A stretch of DNA of 64,000 bases from Bacteroidales bacterium UBA1794. Lineage in GTDB: Bacteria > Bacteroidota > Bacteroidia > Bacteroidales > Bacteroidaceae. The translations under genes were made by a program, and so were the position numbers. Location of the stretch: positions 1 to 64,000 of the forward strand of contig DCFW01000036.1 of NCBI GenBank assembly GCA_002315435.1. The letters are read 5' to 3'. The notes beneath the pieces are model-generated. The model was not told where the DNA came from. It searched no databases and saw only the letters and a program-made list of their open reading frames with translations. Positions 35,080 through 45,271 of the stretch are shown one piece after another (within the stretch, counting starts at the first letter, position 1; each line of letters opens with the position of its first letter).

Positions 35080-38034
35080 ATGCGTAAAAAACAAATTCTG
35101 TGTTTTCTCATTCTGCTTATTAGCAGTATTTCGGTATTCGCTCAAAATAGCATCACCGGAAAAGTCGTAGATACTAACGGAGAGCCATTAATGGGCGTTA
35201 TTGTTGTGGTTAAGGGAACTACTTTAGGGGCCATTACGGATCTTGACGGTAAGTTCTCTATTTCTGTTCCTGCTAAAAGTACTATTCTATTCACTTATAT
35301 AGGATATGTAGAGCAACAAGTGGCGGTAGCAAATCAAAAAGTAATTGATATTACTTTGAAAGAGGAAAATAAACTTTTAAATGAAGTTGTGGTTGTAGGA
35401 TATGGAAAGATGGCCCGTAAGGACTTGACAAGTTCTATTACAACTATAACATCGGACGATTTGAATAAAGGAGGAGTTTATTCGTCTCCCGGACAATTGT
35501 TACAAGGCAAAGTACCGGGCTTGACTATTACAACAAGTAGTGATCCGAGCAGCTCTCCTTCTGTTACACTTCGTGGAGCTTCCACATTTCGTACAGGCGA
35601 AGCCCAGGAACCGTATTACGTAATAGATGGCATTCCCGGTGCTTCCATTACGTTGATCTCTCCGGATGATATTGAATCAATAGATGTATTGCGTGATGCA
35701 TCGGCTACAGCTATATATGGTTCTAAAGCAGCTAATGGAGTTATCATTATTACCACTAAAAAGGGTAAATCAGGTGCTACCAGTGTTACTTATGACGGAT
35801 ATGCAGCAGTAGATCTGGTCTCTAAGCGATTGGAAATGTTGACAGGTGATGAGCATCGTGCGTTTCTCAAGGCAAACGGCTTAGTGTTGGGCTCCACTGA
35901 TTACATTGGTAACAACACTACGAATACTGATTGGCAGAAAAAGGTACAGCGTACGGGATTTTCTCAAAATCACAATGTGTCAATAACAGGTGGAGCAAAT
36001 AAAACATCATATTCAGCTAGTGTAAACTATATGAAGAATGAGGGGATTATCCGTGGGACACAGTTAGATCGATTAATTGCCCGTTCAATGGTTAACACAT
36101 CAACATTGAAGGATCATTTGGATATAAACTTAGGTCTTAATGCAAGTATTACTAACAATAAGACTGTGTTATCAGAGGATGACGGACTGAATGTGCTGGA
36201 AGGTATGACTTATTTTTTGCCTGAATCACCAGTCTATAATACAGATGGAACGTTTTTCGAGAACTTGGATCATACTCAATATTATAATCCGGTTGCTTTG
36301 ATCAAACAGAATCAGAACGATACTCGTACAAAACGTTTACAGGGTATAGCTAAAGCGACTTTGCATATCTTGCCTGAACTTACATTTGATACGAACTTCT
36401 CATACCAGTCGGAAACGGTGAATAACAGTATTTATTATGATATTGATTCTAAAGCATCCATTGGTAGTAATGGATATGCACAACGTTCCACTTTGGAAAA
36501 CATTCACAAAAGTCTAGAGATGTATGCTAACTACAATAAGACATTTAATGATGTGCATAAAGTGGGGGCTATGGTTGGTTATTCTTGGGAAGAGCATGAT
36601 GATAATGATGGCTTTCAAACTTCTTCGAAAGGATTTACTTCCGATGCGTTGGGATATTACAATATGGGACTTGGAAGCTCAAGCGACCGTCCGAACTATG
36701 GAAGTATTTATTATACCACATTAAGAATGATCTCGTTCTTTGGTCGTTTGAATTATTCCTATAATAGCAAATATATGCTTCAGGCAACCATGCGTAGAGA
36801 TGGATCTTCTGCTTTTGGTAAGAACCACCGTTGGGGATATTTCCCATCAGCATCTTTGGCTTGGAGAATGAATGAGGAGAAATTTATTAAGGATCTGAAT
36901 GTATTTGATGACCTTAAGTTCCGTGTGGGATATGGTGTGAGTGGTAACTCTCTTGGGTTTGACCCATTGATTGCTACAGTTCTTTATGGTAAGTCCGGTA
37001 CATTTGTTAACTCACAAGGTGAAACAGTAAGTGCGATTGGTGCAACCAGGAATGCAAACCCTGATCTGAAATGGGAGCGTACTTCTATGTTCAATGTCGG
37101 ATTGGATTTCGGTTTCTTTAAGAATCGTTTAACGGGTACGATTGAGTATTATGATAAAAAGACCTCAGATTTGATTGCGGACTATACCGTGTCGACTACT
37201 AAATATTTAGTAAACTATTTGACAGCCAATGTCGGTAAGATAAGCAATAAAGGTATTGAGTTCACTATTAATGCAATCCCTGTAAAGACAAGAAATTTCA
37301 CTTGGAGTACTTCTTTTAATGTGTCTCATAACAAGAATATAGTGGAAAGCATTTCAAATGATAAATTTTCTGTAGATTATTTTGATGAAGCAGAATTGAA
37401 TGCTCCCGGACAATCCGGTGCTCGTCAGCAACGAATTCTTGCCGGTAAGCCTTTAGGTTCTTTCTATACATGGAAGTGGGCAGGATATAATGATAGCGGT
37501 ATTTCTCTTTTTTATACAGCTGATGGTAAAACCACAACTACTCCCACAGATGGTGACCGTTTTTATACCGGTAGTGCACAGCCGAAGTTGACATTCGGTT
37601 GGAACAATACATTAAACTATAAGAAATGGTCGATGACCATGTTCTTCACAGGTGTTACCGGAAATAAGATATTGGATGCGACACGTGCACGCTTAAGCCG
37701 CATGAGTAACGTCGTTGAGCGCAATGTGTTGAAAAGTGCTGCTAAAACGGAGAAAACATCTGATATTAACTCACATTATTTATCCGATCGTTATCTTGAG
37801 AAAGGAGATTATTTGCGCTTGTCAAACTTGTCTATATCGTACAGCTTTAATAAGTTCAGTGACTATATACAGAGTTTGAGGCTATATGCTTCTTGTAGCA
37901 ATGTGTTTGTCCTTACCCGCTATAAAGGATTGGATCCGGAAGTGAACTTGGGCGGATTGACCCCTGGCATTGACAATAAAGATTTTTATCCTAAAACACG
38001 TACAATTATGTTCGGCGCAAATATTACATTTTAA
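35080..38034 (+). CDS. SusC-like TonB-dependent glycan transporter
   Basis: A 984-residue outer-membrane protein. Signal peptide (MRKKQILCFLILLISS to about residue 23), a CarboxypepD-like N-terminal extension (about 25-105, ITGKVVDTNGEPLMGV), the TonB-dependent plug (about 115-235, with VVVVGYG, PYYVIDGIPG, VLRDASATAIYGSKAANGV) and a 22-strand barrel ending at TIMFGANITF. I reject the upstream frame to 34882 because it runs through the promoter and lacks a signal peptide at its start. SusD follows 19 nt later. Together they import an oligosaccharide across the outer membrane. Confidence 0.95.
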   Translation: MRKKQILCFLILLISSISVFAQNSITGKVVDTNGEPLMGVIVVVKGTTLGAITDLDGKFSISVPAKSTILFTYIGYVEQQVAVANQKVIDITLKEENKLLNEVVVVGYGKMARKDLTSSITTITSDDLNKGGVYSSPGQLLQGKVPGLTITTSSDPSSSPSVTLRGASTFRTGEAQEPYYVIDGIPGASITLISPDDIESIDVLRDASATAIYGSKAANGVIIITTKKGKSGATSVTYDGYAAVDLVSKRLEMLTGDEHRAFLKANGLVLGSTDYIGNNTTNTDWQKKVQRTGFSQNHNVSITGGANKTSYSASVNYMKNEGIIRGTQLDRLIARSMVNTSTLKDHLDINLGLNASITNNKTVLSEDDGLNVLEGMTYFLPESPVYNTDGTFFENLDHTQYYNPVALIKQNQNDTRTKRLQGIAKATLHILPELTFDTNFSYQSETVNNSIYYDIDSKASIGSNGYAQRSTLENIHKSLEMYANYNKTFNDVHKVGAMVGYSWEEHDDNDGFQTSSKGFTSDALGYYNMGLGSSSDRPNYGSIYYTTLRMISFFGRLNYSYNSKYMLQATMRRDGSSAFGKNHRWGYFPSASLAWRMNEEKFIKDLNVFDDLKFRVGYGVSGNSLGFDPLIATVLYGKSGTFVNSQGETVSAIGATRNANPDLKWERTSMFNVGLDFGFFKNRLTGTIEYYDKKTSDLIADYTVSTTKYLVNYLTANVGKISNKGIEFTINAIPVKTRNFTWSTSFNVSHNKNIVESISNDKFSVDYFDEAELNAPGQSGARQQRILAGKPLGSFYTWKWAGYNDSGISLFYTADGKTTTTPTDGDRFYTGSAQPKLTFGWNNTLNYKKWSMTMFFTGVTGNKILDATRARLSRMSNVVERNVLKSAAKTEKTSDINSHYLSDRYLEKGDYLRLSNLSISYSFNKFSDYIQSLRLYASCSNVFVLTRYKGLDPEVNLGGLTPGIDNKDFYPKTRTIMFGANITF

Positions 38035-38053
38035 TTTGTAGGAGATGATTATT

Positions 38054-39727
38054 ATGAAACTAAAGAATATAAAACTCGTACTATCTGCTTTTGCACTTCT
38101 TGCTGTGGCGGGTTGTACAGACTTGAATGTGGATGTGAAATCGGAATATACCGATGCGAACTTTCCATCAACAGATGCAGATATGGAAGCTGTTTGTGGA
38201 CCGGCTTACACTGCTTATAAATCGACATACGGTCGCTGGACTTGGCTTATGGAAACATGTAGCACAGACGAAGGCATGATGGCGGTTAATAATGGCGGTT
38301 GGTATGACAATGGTAAATATCTGCAAATGGATCTTCATACTTGGACTACAGATAATGATATTGTATATGAGGTGTGGAATGGTCTATTCAGTGCTATATC
38401 TAATTGCAATCAGATTAAATCCATATTGGATGATGCACCTGATACCGAATCTAAAACAAAATCTTTAGCACAAATTCGTACAATGCGTGCCCTTTATTAT
38501 TTCTGGGCGATGGATAATTACGGAGCTCTTCCTATTATTACAACATTTGGAGAAGATACTCCTCAGCGTTCAACACGAAAAGAGGTGGCAGAATTCATTG
38601 AGTCGGAGTTGAAAGCATGTATGGATATTTTGCCGACTACGGTAGGTTCCACTACCTATGGCAAGCCTACAAAATATATGGCAGAGACTTTGTTGGCTAA
38701 GTTGTATTTGAATTGGGCTGTGTATACTACTGATGATGTAGCTAATTATACCTCATCCACAACCAATACACATTTGAATGATGCTGTTGCCATGTGTGAT
38801 AGTGTTATTCAATCAGGCAACTATGACCTGAGTGATGACTGGATCAATAAGTTTAAAGATTCGAACGGCTATAAGATTAAAGATTTTATTTATGCTTTTT
38901 CTTATGATTGGACTACGGATGAAACAGACTTGGGTGGAGGACTTACACATTCCAGATTCTGGTGCCATAAGTTTATGCAATATACTATGGGCTTGAGCAA
39001 AAAGCCCAGTGGTCCAATGCGTGCGCTACCGGAGTTTGTTGATAAGTATAGTCTGACCGGTGATGAGCGTAACAATATCTGGCGTGGAGGTGTACAATAC
39101 TACGAAGGGACAAAAACTCCATATACTGTTAAGATAGCCAAGAGCACATTGAATAAGTACTATTCGGGTAGCGATGCGGATTCAACAATCAATTGGAATT
39201 ATGAACTGTCTAAAGAATTGACTATTCGCGGAAAGAATACAAACGAATACAACACCAATTTAAGTATTTTGGATCTTGGTGGAGATGAGTTGGGATTGGC
39301 TATGGGTTATCGCAATGTGAAGTTCTATCCATCGGCTTCCAGCACAAACAACTTCCAGAGTAATGATATGCCTATATTCCGATATGCGGATGTGCTGTTG
39401 ATGAAAGCTGAGGCTATTCTTCGCGGTGCTACTGCAACCAATGGTGAGAGTGCTGTATCATTAGTAAATCAGATAAGGAAATGTGCAGGTGCACCTACTG
39501 TTACTTCTATTGATTTGGATGGACTGCTGGATGAGCGTGCCCGTGAATTCTCTGATGAATGTTGGCGTCGTAATGATTTGATTCGTTTCGGACACTTCGA
39601 AGATGACTGGGGATTTAAGAGTGCTACTTATAACATGAGCAATGCGGATAAATACCGTAGAATATTTCCTGTGCCTTTAAGTGTAATGAAACTGAATACA
39701 AGTTGGACACAGAACACCGGATATTGA
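38054..39727 (+). CDS. SusD-like glycan-binding lipoprotein
   Basis: A 557-residue surface lipoprotein (RagB/SusD family). Lipobox AVAGC puts the lipidated Cys near residue 20. Helical TPR-like regions typical of SusD are present (LAQIRTMRALYYFWAMDNYGALP; AETLLAKLYLNWAVY; FRYADVLLMKAEAILRG; LDERAREFSDECWRRNDLIRFG), and it ends with the usual FPVPLSVMKLN...QNTGY motif. It caps the SusC barrel. Three residues could be added from an ATG at 38045. Confidence 0.94.
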   Translation: MKLKNIKLVLSAFALLAVAGCTDLNVDVKSEYTDANFPSTDADMEAVCGPAYTAYKSTYGRWTWLMETCSTDEGMMAVNNGGWYDNGKYLQMDLHTWTTDNDIVYEVWNGLFSAISNCNQIKSILDDAPDTESKTKSLAQIRTMRALYYFWAMDNYGALPIITTFGEDTPQRSTRKEVAEFIESELKACMDILPTTVGSTTYGKPTKYMAETLLAKLYLNWAVYTTDDVANYTSSTTNTHLNDAVAMCDSVIQSGNYDLSDDWINKFKDSNGYKIKDFIYAFSYDWTTDETDLGGGLTHSRFWCHKFMQYTMGLSKKPSGPMRALPEFVDKYSLTGDERNNIWRGGVQYYEGTKTPYTVKIAKSTLNKYYSGSDADSTINWNYELSKELTIRGKNTNEYNTNLSILDLGGDELGLAMGYRNVKFYPSASSTNNFQSNDMPIFRYADVLLMKAEAILRGATATNGESAVSLVNQIRKCAGAPTVTSIDLDGLLDERAREFSDECWRRNDLIRFGHFEDDWGFKSATYNMSNADKYRRIFPVPLSVMKLNTSWTQNTGY

Positions 39728-39754
39728 TTGGTATAATCTCAGGTTAATTTATAT

Positions 39755-39815
39755 GGGGAGAGGCATCTGTTGCTATGAAATAGCAAAAAGAGTTAGCTTT
39801 CTCCCCTTCTTTTTT
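39755..39815 (+). terminator. Hairpin with T run between susD and GH92
   Basis: GGGGAGA (39755-39761) pairs with TCTCCCC (39800-39806), followed by TTCTTTTTTT. The loop is 38 nt and may itself fold (GCTAT-GAAA-TAGC inside). It may partly terminate the SusC/SusD message, giving the downstream enzymes lower expression, as is common in such loci. Confidence 0.6.
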
Positions 39816-39823
39816 TAACTTTG
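39816..39823 (+). promoter_or_regulatory. -7-like box before GH92
   Basis: TAACTTTG at 39816-39823 fits TAnnTTTG and lies 23 nt before the GH92 ATG, but no TTTG is found at the usual upstream distance. It may be a secondary promoter for the three downstream genes. Confidence 0.35.
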
Positions 39824-39846
39824 TATCTAGTTTCACCATTATTACC

Positions 39847-42135
39847 ATGAAGATAAAGTATTTATTTTTTGCTTGCATGTGCGCTGTATTTGAAGGCGTG
39901 GCATCGCAGGAAACCTTGCAACAATATGTTGATACGCGTGTCGGTACAGCAGCCAGTACTACTGAGACTGCCGGAGTGTTTGGTCGGCATACTGAAGAAT
40001 ATGGGCAAACGTTACCGGCGGTATTGGTACCTCATGGCATGAATTTCTGGACACCTCAAACTCAGGATACCGAACTGAAGTGTATTGCACCTTATTATTA
40101 TAGAGATTCAAAACTTCAAGGGTTCCGTAATTCACATTGGATTGTAGGCGGATGCACACAAGATTATGGCTCAATGACCTTGATGAGCGTATTTGGGAAA
40201 TTGAAAACGACTCCTGAAGAGCGGGCTAGTTTATTCTCTCATAGCAGTGAAATAGCTACACCTTCTTATTATTCGGTTTATTTGGACGATTATAATACTC
40301 GTGCGGAGTTAACTGCTCAATCCAGATCGGCATTGTTTCGCTTTACTTATGATAAGGACGGAACGGCTTATTTGGTAGTGAATCCGAACAGTGATCAAGG
40401 GGAAGGATATATTGAAGTGGATACGGTGAGGAAAGAGATTAGGGGCTATAATCCGGTACATCGTATCTATCAAGGATGGGGCGAGTCGGCAGGATTTAGT
40501 GGATACTTTGTAGTGAAGTTCGAGAAGACACCTGTCACTTTTGGTGTATTCAAGGATAGTGTAGCATATTGGGGAAAGACGTCGATCGGCAAGCAGCTCC
40601 ATATAGGAGCTTTTGTCGGATTCAAGGTTCGTGCACACGAACGAATATTGGTGAAAGCGGCTTCATCCTTTACAAGTATTCAAGGAGCAATAAAGAATAT
40701 GGCGAAAGAAATTCCGCATTGGGACTTCGATAAAGTTCATCGCCAATTAAATAAATGTTGGGAGGATCAACTGTCCAAATTGAAAGTGGTAGGTGATAAA
40801 AATCAAAAAGAGAAGTTTTATGGAGCATTCTATCGTACGTCCTTTTTGCCACGCGTGTTCAATGACGTGGATGGAGCCTATCCCTCCTTTTCCAAAGGAA
40901 CTCCCATTCGCAAATCAATCAATGGAGACTATTATGAAGATTACAGCATGTGGGATACCTACCGTGCTCTTCATCCTTTGTTGACGATTATCGATACGAA
41001 GCGTGAAGGAGAAATGGTGCAATCGTTGGTTGAAAAGTACAAACAAGGCGGATGGTTGCCGATATTCCCTTGTTGGAACAGTTACACTGCGGCGATGATA
41101 GGTGATCATTGTATCTCTGTAATAGGAGATGCATACATGAAAGGTATCAAGGGTATTGATATGTTGACGGCTTACGAAGCTATGCGTAAGAATGCCTTTC
41201 AAACACCATCTTCGGTTGAAGATTATAAGAATGGTATGGGGCGTCGTGCTTTGAAATCTTATTTGAAATATGGATATATACCATTGGAAGATTCGGTGAA
41301 GGAAGCTTTCCATCAGAATGAGCAGGTTTCTCGTACGTTGGAATATGCTTATGATGATTATGTGTTGGCTCAGGTTGCAAAGAAGATGGGTAAGACTGCG
41401 GATTATAAATTATTGATCCATCGAGCAAAGAATTATCAGAATGTTATTGATCCTCGCACCGGTTATGCTCAAGGCCGTCATGCGGATGGTACATTCTTGA
41501 CACAGAACAATGCTTTCAGTTTCGCTTCTTTTGTTACAGAGGGAGCTCCCTGCCATTATACTTGGTATGTTCCGCAAGATATGAAAGGGCTGATGAAGTT
41601 GATGGGCGGTAAGGGAAAGTTTATTGCAAAGTTGGATTCTATGTTCAGTGAGAACCGTTATTGGCATGGCAATGAGCCTTGTCATCAAGTGGCTTATTTG
41701 TTCAACTATGCAGGAGAACCGTGGAAAACTCAGAAGCAAGTTGCATACATCCGAAACACCGAGTATCTGAATGCTCCGGGAGGACTGTCCGGTAATGATG
41801 ATGCAGGGCAAATGTCGGCATGGTATGTTTTTTCAGCCATAGGCTTTTATCCTGTATGTCCAGGCAATCCTTATTATGTGATTGGTTCTCCGGCTTTTGA
41901 AAGTACAACGATTCAATTGGAGAACGGAAAGAAGTTCATCATTAAAGCCCATCAAGTGACTAATAAAAATATCTATATTCAATCAGCTAAGTTGAACGGA
42001 AAACCTTTTGACAAAAGCTATTTGACACATCAGCAGATAATGGACGGTGGAGTGCTTGAATTCATTATGGGTGATGTACCCAATAAGAGTTGGGCTTCAA
42101 GTGTGAGGAGTTGTCCTCCTTCTATGTCGGAATAA
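39847..42135 (+). CDS. GH92 family exo-acting alpha-mannosidase
   Basis: A 762-residue exported enzyme (signal peptide about 1-20). N-terminal beta-sandwich (about 25-270) with the family start VDTRVGTA, then an (alpha/alpha)6 domain. GH92 motifs are present: WDTYRALHPLLTI, WLPIFPCWNSYTAAMIGDH, TEGAPCHYTWYVPQD with the expected acid Glu, and the calcium/base loop GLSGNDDAGQMSAWYVF. GH92 enzymes remove alpha-linked mannose with inversion. The usual WQY after the Glu is CHY here, which may change the +1 subsite preference. It begins a three-gene run with a GH28-like enzyme and a phosphoesterase. Confidence 0.93.
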   Translation: MKIKYLFFACMCAVFEGVASQETLQQYVDTRVGTAASTTETAGVFGRHTEEYGQTLPAVLVPHGMNFWTPQTQDTELKCIAPYYYRDSKLQGFRNSHWIVGGCTQDYGSMTLMSVFGKLKTTPEERASLFSHSSEIATPSYYSVYLDDYNTRAELTAQSRSALFRFTYDKDGTAYLVVNPNSDQGEGYIEVDTVRKEIRGYNPVHRIYQGWGESAGFSGYFVVKFEKTPVTFGVFKDSVAYWGKTSIGKQLHIGAFVGFKVRAHERILVKAASSFTSIQGAIKNMAKEIPHWDFDKVHRQLNKCWEDQLSKLKVVGDKNQKEKFYGAFYRTSFLPRVFNDVDGAYPSFSKGTPIRKSINGDYYEDYSMWDTYRALHPLLTIIDTKREGEMVQSLVEKYKQGGWLPIFPCWNSYTAAMIGDHCISVIGDAYMKGIKGIDMLTAYEAMRKNAFQTPSSVEDYKNGMGRRALKSYLKYGYIPLEDSVKEAFHQNEQVSRTLEYAYDDYVLAQVAKKMGKTADYKLLIHRAKNYQNVIDPRTGYAQGRHADGTFLTQNNAFSFASFVTEGAPCHYTWYVPQDMKGLMKLMGGKGKFIAKLDSMFSENRYWHGNEPCHQVAYLFNYAGEPWKTQKQVAYIRNTEYLNAPGGLSGNDDAGQMSAWYVFSAIGFYPVCPGNPYYVIGSPAFESTTIQLENGKKFIIKAHQVTNKNIYIQSAKLNGKPFDKSYLTHQQIMDGGVLEFIMGDVPNKSWASSVRSCPPSMSE

Positions 42136-42174
42136 AAGAAGGAATTAATAAAGAGAAAATAAAAAAGGAAAACA

Positions 42175-43584
42175 ATGAAAATAAAGAATTGCTTGGCGGC
42201 TTTAGGTATACTCCTCTTGACAGCTTGCCACAGTTATAAAGGAACAGATTTTGATATTCGTGATTTCGGCGCGAAAGGGGATAGTACAACTGATAACGCT
42301 CTTGCTATTCAGAAAGCGATTGATGCTTGCCACAAGGCGGGAGGCGGACGTGTAGTTGTTCCGGGCAATGGTGTGTATATGACGGGCCCATTCACGGTAG
42401 CTTCTTATGTGGACTTACATTTGGCTGCAAATGCCAAGCTGTTGGCTAACCCTGATGAGAAAGTATATACAAAGAGTGCCTTTAGGGAGAATCGGGGCGA
42501 AGGTATGATGTGGATAAATGGTGAAAACGTAGAGCAGTTTTCAATCACTGGAAAGGGTATGATTGATGGTAACGGCGCATCCTTTATGGGCAAGGAATTG
42601 GATGATTCTTATGACTTGAAACCTGTAAATGCTTTTGATCCTCGTCCACATTTATTGACTCTTGTCAAAGGAAACAATATTCGTATACGGGATGTTAGCT
42701 TTGGCAATTCGGCTTATTGGACGTTGCATCTGGTTGGTTGCAATGATGTAGTTATAAGTGGCGTCAACATTCTGAACAATTTGAAGATACGTAATTGCGA
42801 CGGCATTGATCTGGATCATTCCAAGAATGTGCGCATCAGTGATTGCTTCATCAAGTCGGGCGATGATTGCATTTGCTTGAAGAACCGTCGCGAATATCAG
42901 GAACTGGGACCTTGTGAAAATATTACAGTAACTAATTGCGTGATGACTTCCCGCTCATGTGCATTCAAGATAGGTTCTGAAAGTATGGATCGAATAAGTA
43001 ATGTGACCGTTGATAATTGTATAATAAAAGATAGTAATAGAGGTATAGGTATTCAGAACCGTGATGAAGGTACCGTAGATCATGTGATGTTCTCTAATAT
43101 CTTGGTTGATTGTAAATTGTTTTCAGATGTGTGGTGGGGTAAGGCCGAACCGATTTATGTTACTGCCTACACTCGCAAAACAGGTAATCAAAAAGATGCC
43201 GGCTGGCGTTTCCCTAAAGGTGTGACCAGTTACAAGGTGGGAACCGTTTCGGATATATACTTCAATAACATCAAGTGCAATAGTGAGAATGGTGCATTTG
43301 TAGGTGCTGACTCAAAGGATTGCATACAGAACCTTTATTTTGATCAGGTGGATATGACGATAGGCAAGCGCACACAATTTGCAGGGGGCGTTTATGACAA
43401 GCGTCCATGCAATGGAGAGGAGTTTGTGAAAGGTAAAACATACGGTTTCTATTTAGACAAAGCCACCAATGTGACTATTCGTAATTCTTCTGTACGCGAA
43501 GGTGCTACTCCTGTTGATCATTTTGGAGGAACCATCTATAGTAGTGAAAATGTAGATAGCTTGGTTACATCTAATTTGAAATAA
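42175..43584 (+). CDS. GH28-like right-handed beta-helix hydrolase (lipoprotein)
   Basis: A 469-residue protein with lipobox LLTAC (Cys18) and a pectinase-type parallel beta-helix. The start DFDIRDFGAKGDSTTDNALAIQ and the catalytic-strand motifs NCDGIDLD and SGDDCICLKN supply the three Asp residues expected of GH28 polygalacturonases. The third and fourth canonical motifs differ: GHG is replaced by SCAFKIGSES and the RIK motif by RGIGIQN. So it is probably active on a substrate other than plain homogalacturonan, or is a related family. Gap to GH92 is 39 nt; the next gene follows after 2 nt. Confidence 0.8.
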   Translation: MKIKNCLAALGILLLTACHSYKGTDFDIRDFGAKGDSTTDNALAIQKAIDACHKAGGGRVVVPGNGVYMTGPFTVASYVDLHLAANAKLLANPDEKVYTKSAFRENRGEGMMWINGENVEQFSITGKGMIDGNGASFMGKELDDSYDLKPVNAFDPRPHLLTLVKGNNIRIRDVSFGNSAYWTLHLVGCNDVVISGVNILNNLKIRNCDGIDLDHSKNVRISDCFIKSGDDCICLKNRREYQELGPCENITVTNCVMTSRSCAFKIGSESMDRISNVTVDNCIIKDSNRGIGIQNRDEGTVDHVMFSNILVDCKLFSDVWWGKAEPIYVTAYTRKTGNQKDAGWRFPKGVTSYKVGTVSDIYFNNIKCNSENGAFVGADSKDCIQNLYFDQVDMTIGKRTQFAGGVYDKRPCNGEEFVKGKTYGFYLDKATNVTIRNSSVREGATPVDHFGGTIYSSENVDSLVTSNLK

Positions 43585-43586
43585 CC

Positions 43587-45206
43587 ATGAAGAAAAGTCT
43601 CTTGCTTTTATTTTCTATATTATTCTTTAATCTGGGTGCTTCAAGTAAGGGTAGGCATATCCGACCCGTTACAAAGGATAATCTGCGTATTGCAGTTGTA
43701 TCGGATGTACACATTCAAGATACGTCAGTAGTGCGTTCGATGAATGCTCAGTTGTATTCAACACGATTGTTCAATGAAAACTATTTTGCATTTTTGGCTG
43801 CTTTGGATGATATTGCCAAACGGCATATTCACAAAGTGCTGCTTTCGGGAGATCTTACTGATAACGGTCAACCGGTGAATGTGCGGTTAGTACGAAAGGT
43901 GCTTCAACGTTATACAAAGACGTACGGTATGCAGTTTTTTGTGATGACAGGCAATCATGATCCATCACGACCGTTTACAGTCACTGATTCGGTTTCGGGT
44001 ACGACATGGGGATATAAAGAGATACATGATGAGTGGTCGGCTTTTGGTTTCTCTCCTCGCAAAAAATATTTGTATTGGGCAACTCCCTTTTCCACTTATT
44101 CTTATAAGGATTATAGCTATGAGAAGGCAATGCAACAAGCATCCTGGAGCAAGCGTACCTATCATTATCCACAAGGAATATCTCTGTTGAGGCCTGCTAT
44201 TCAAGATGGCAGTTATGTGGTGGAGCCTGTGAAGGGAGTTTGGCTATTGGCAATTGATGCGGCGATCTATGATCCTTTGACCGTAAAGGGGGATAGCATT
44301 CTAACTTTTGGCGGAGCCTTGAGTGGATATAATAAAACGTTGCAAATAAAAAGATATTTACTTCCGTGGATAACGAAAGTAGCGGCGGATGCTCGTAAAT
44401 ACGGCAAGACATTGATTGCGTTCAGTCATTTCCCTATGGCGGATTACAATAGCGGAGCTGCATCCTATGTGTCGGGCATTGCGGCTCCCGGACGTTTTGA
44501 CGTGCATCGTTTCCCGGATCCTTCAGTAAGTGAGTTGCTTGCTGGTGCAGGAGTGACATTGCATCTATGCGGACATATTCATATGAATGATGATGAACTG
44601 TTTGTGTCGAAGAAAGGAAACACATTGCACAATGTGCTGGTTCCTAGTACAGCCGGTTATGCTCCTGCCTATAAGGTTTTGACTATAAAGCCCGGAGGAG
44701 CAATCTCTATTGCGACTATTCCTTTGGATACGGTATCCGGATTCAAGAGTTTCTTCCCTCGTTATCAATCGGAACATGATTCGTTGTTGAGAGTAGGAAA
44801 GCAACCGTTGTGGAATGATTCTATACTTACTTCAAAAGACTATCATCAGTTTTGCGAATGGCATTTGCGTGAGTTGGTTCGTTTGCGTTATCTTCCCCTT
44901 GACTTCAAACCAATAGCTCGTGATCAGTTTGCCTTAATGACAGGCAAAGACTTATTTGCCTATGTAGGTTTGCAGTCGACTGAAGACATGAAATGGACCG
45001 GATTTGATTTTATCGTAGACTTCTATAAGTTACGTTTTGGTAATGAATTGGCTCTTCGCGACATTGATCCGCATAGATTATCAGCATACCGCCTTTTAGC
45101 AAACAAGGTGGAGCATCGTGAACAGAGAACAGAATTAGACCAATTCCTTTTCAGTTTCTGCCATATCTTCTCAGCGAGGCTCTCGCATTTGAAGGGTGAG
45201 AAATGA
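43587..45206 (+). CDS. Exported calcineurin-like metallophosphoesterase
   Basis: A 539-residue protein with a signal peptide (about 1-21) and the dinuclear-metal phosphoesterase motifs in order: VVSDVHIQD (DxH), LLSGDLTDNGQ (GDxxD), VMTGNHDPS (GNHD), AFSHFPM (H) and LHLCGHIHMND (GHxH). A C-terminal region (about 400-539) has no obvious known domain. It is the last gene of the SusC/SusD locus and lies 2 nt after the GH28-like gene, so it probably removes a phosphate or phosphodiester from the same glycan or its breakdown products. That role is inferred from position. Confidence 0.85.
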   Translation: MKKSLLLLFSILFFNLGASSKGRHIRPVTKDNLRIAVVSDVHIQDTSVVRSMNAQLYSTRLFNENYFAFLAALDDIAKRHIHKVLLSGDLTDNGQPVNVRLVRKVLQRYTKTYGMQFFVMTGNHDPSRPFTVTDSVSGTTWGYKEIHDEWSAFGFSPRKKYLYWATPFSTYSYKDYSYEKAMQQASWSKRTYHYPQGISLLRPAIQDGSYVVEPVKGVWLLAIDAAIYDPLTVKGDSILTFGGALSGYNKTLQIKRYLLPWITKVAADARKYGKTLIAFSHFPMADYNSGAASYVSGIAAPGRFDVHRFPDPSVSELLAGAGVTLHLCGHIHMNDDELFVSKKGNTLHNVLVPSTAGYAPAYKVLTIKPGGAISIATIPLDTVSGFKSFFPRYQSEHDSLLRVGKQPLWNDSILTSKDYHQFCEWHLRELVRLRYLPLDFKPIARDQFALMTGKDLFAYVGLQSTEDMKWTGFDFIVDFYKLRFGNELALRDIDPHRLSAYRLLANKVEHREQRTELDQFLFSFCHIFSARLSHLKGEK

Positions 45207-45271
45207 TGGCAAGATGAAACAATAAAACAGACAATCATCTTGCTCTGATCTTTGTAAACGGACAGAAGATA

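Noticed and set aside
2674..45206. The hybrid regulator at 2.7-6.7 kb as the regulator of the 35-45 kb polysaccharide locus
   Set aside because: They are separated by about 28 kb of housekeeping genes with several strand changes and terminators; the GH127 neighbour is the more natural target.
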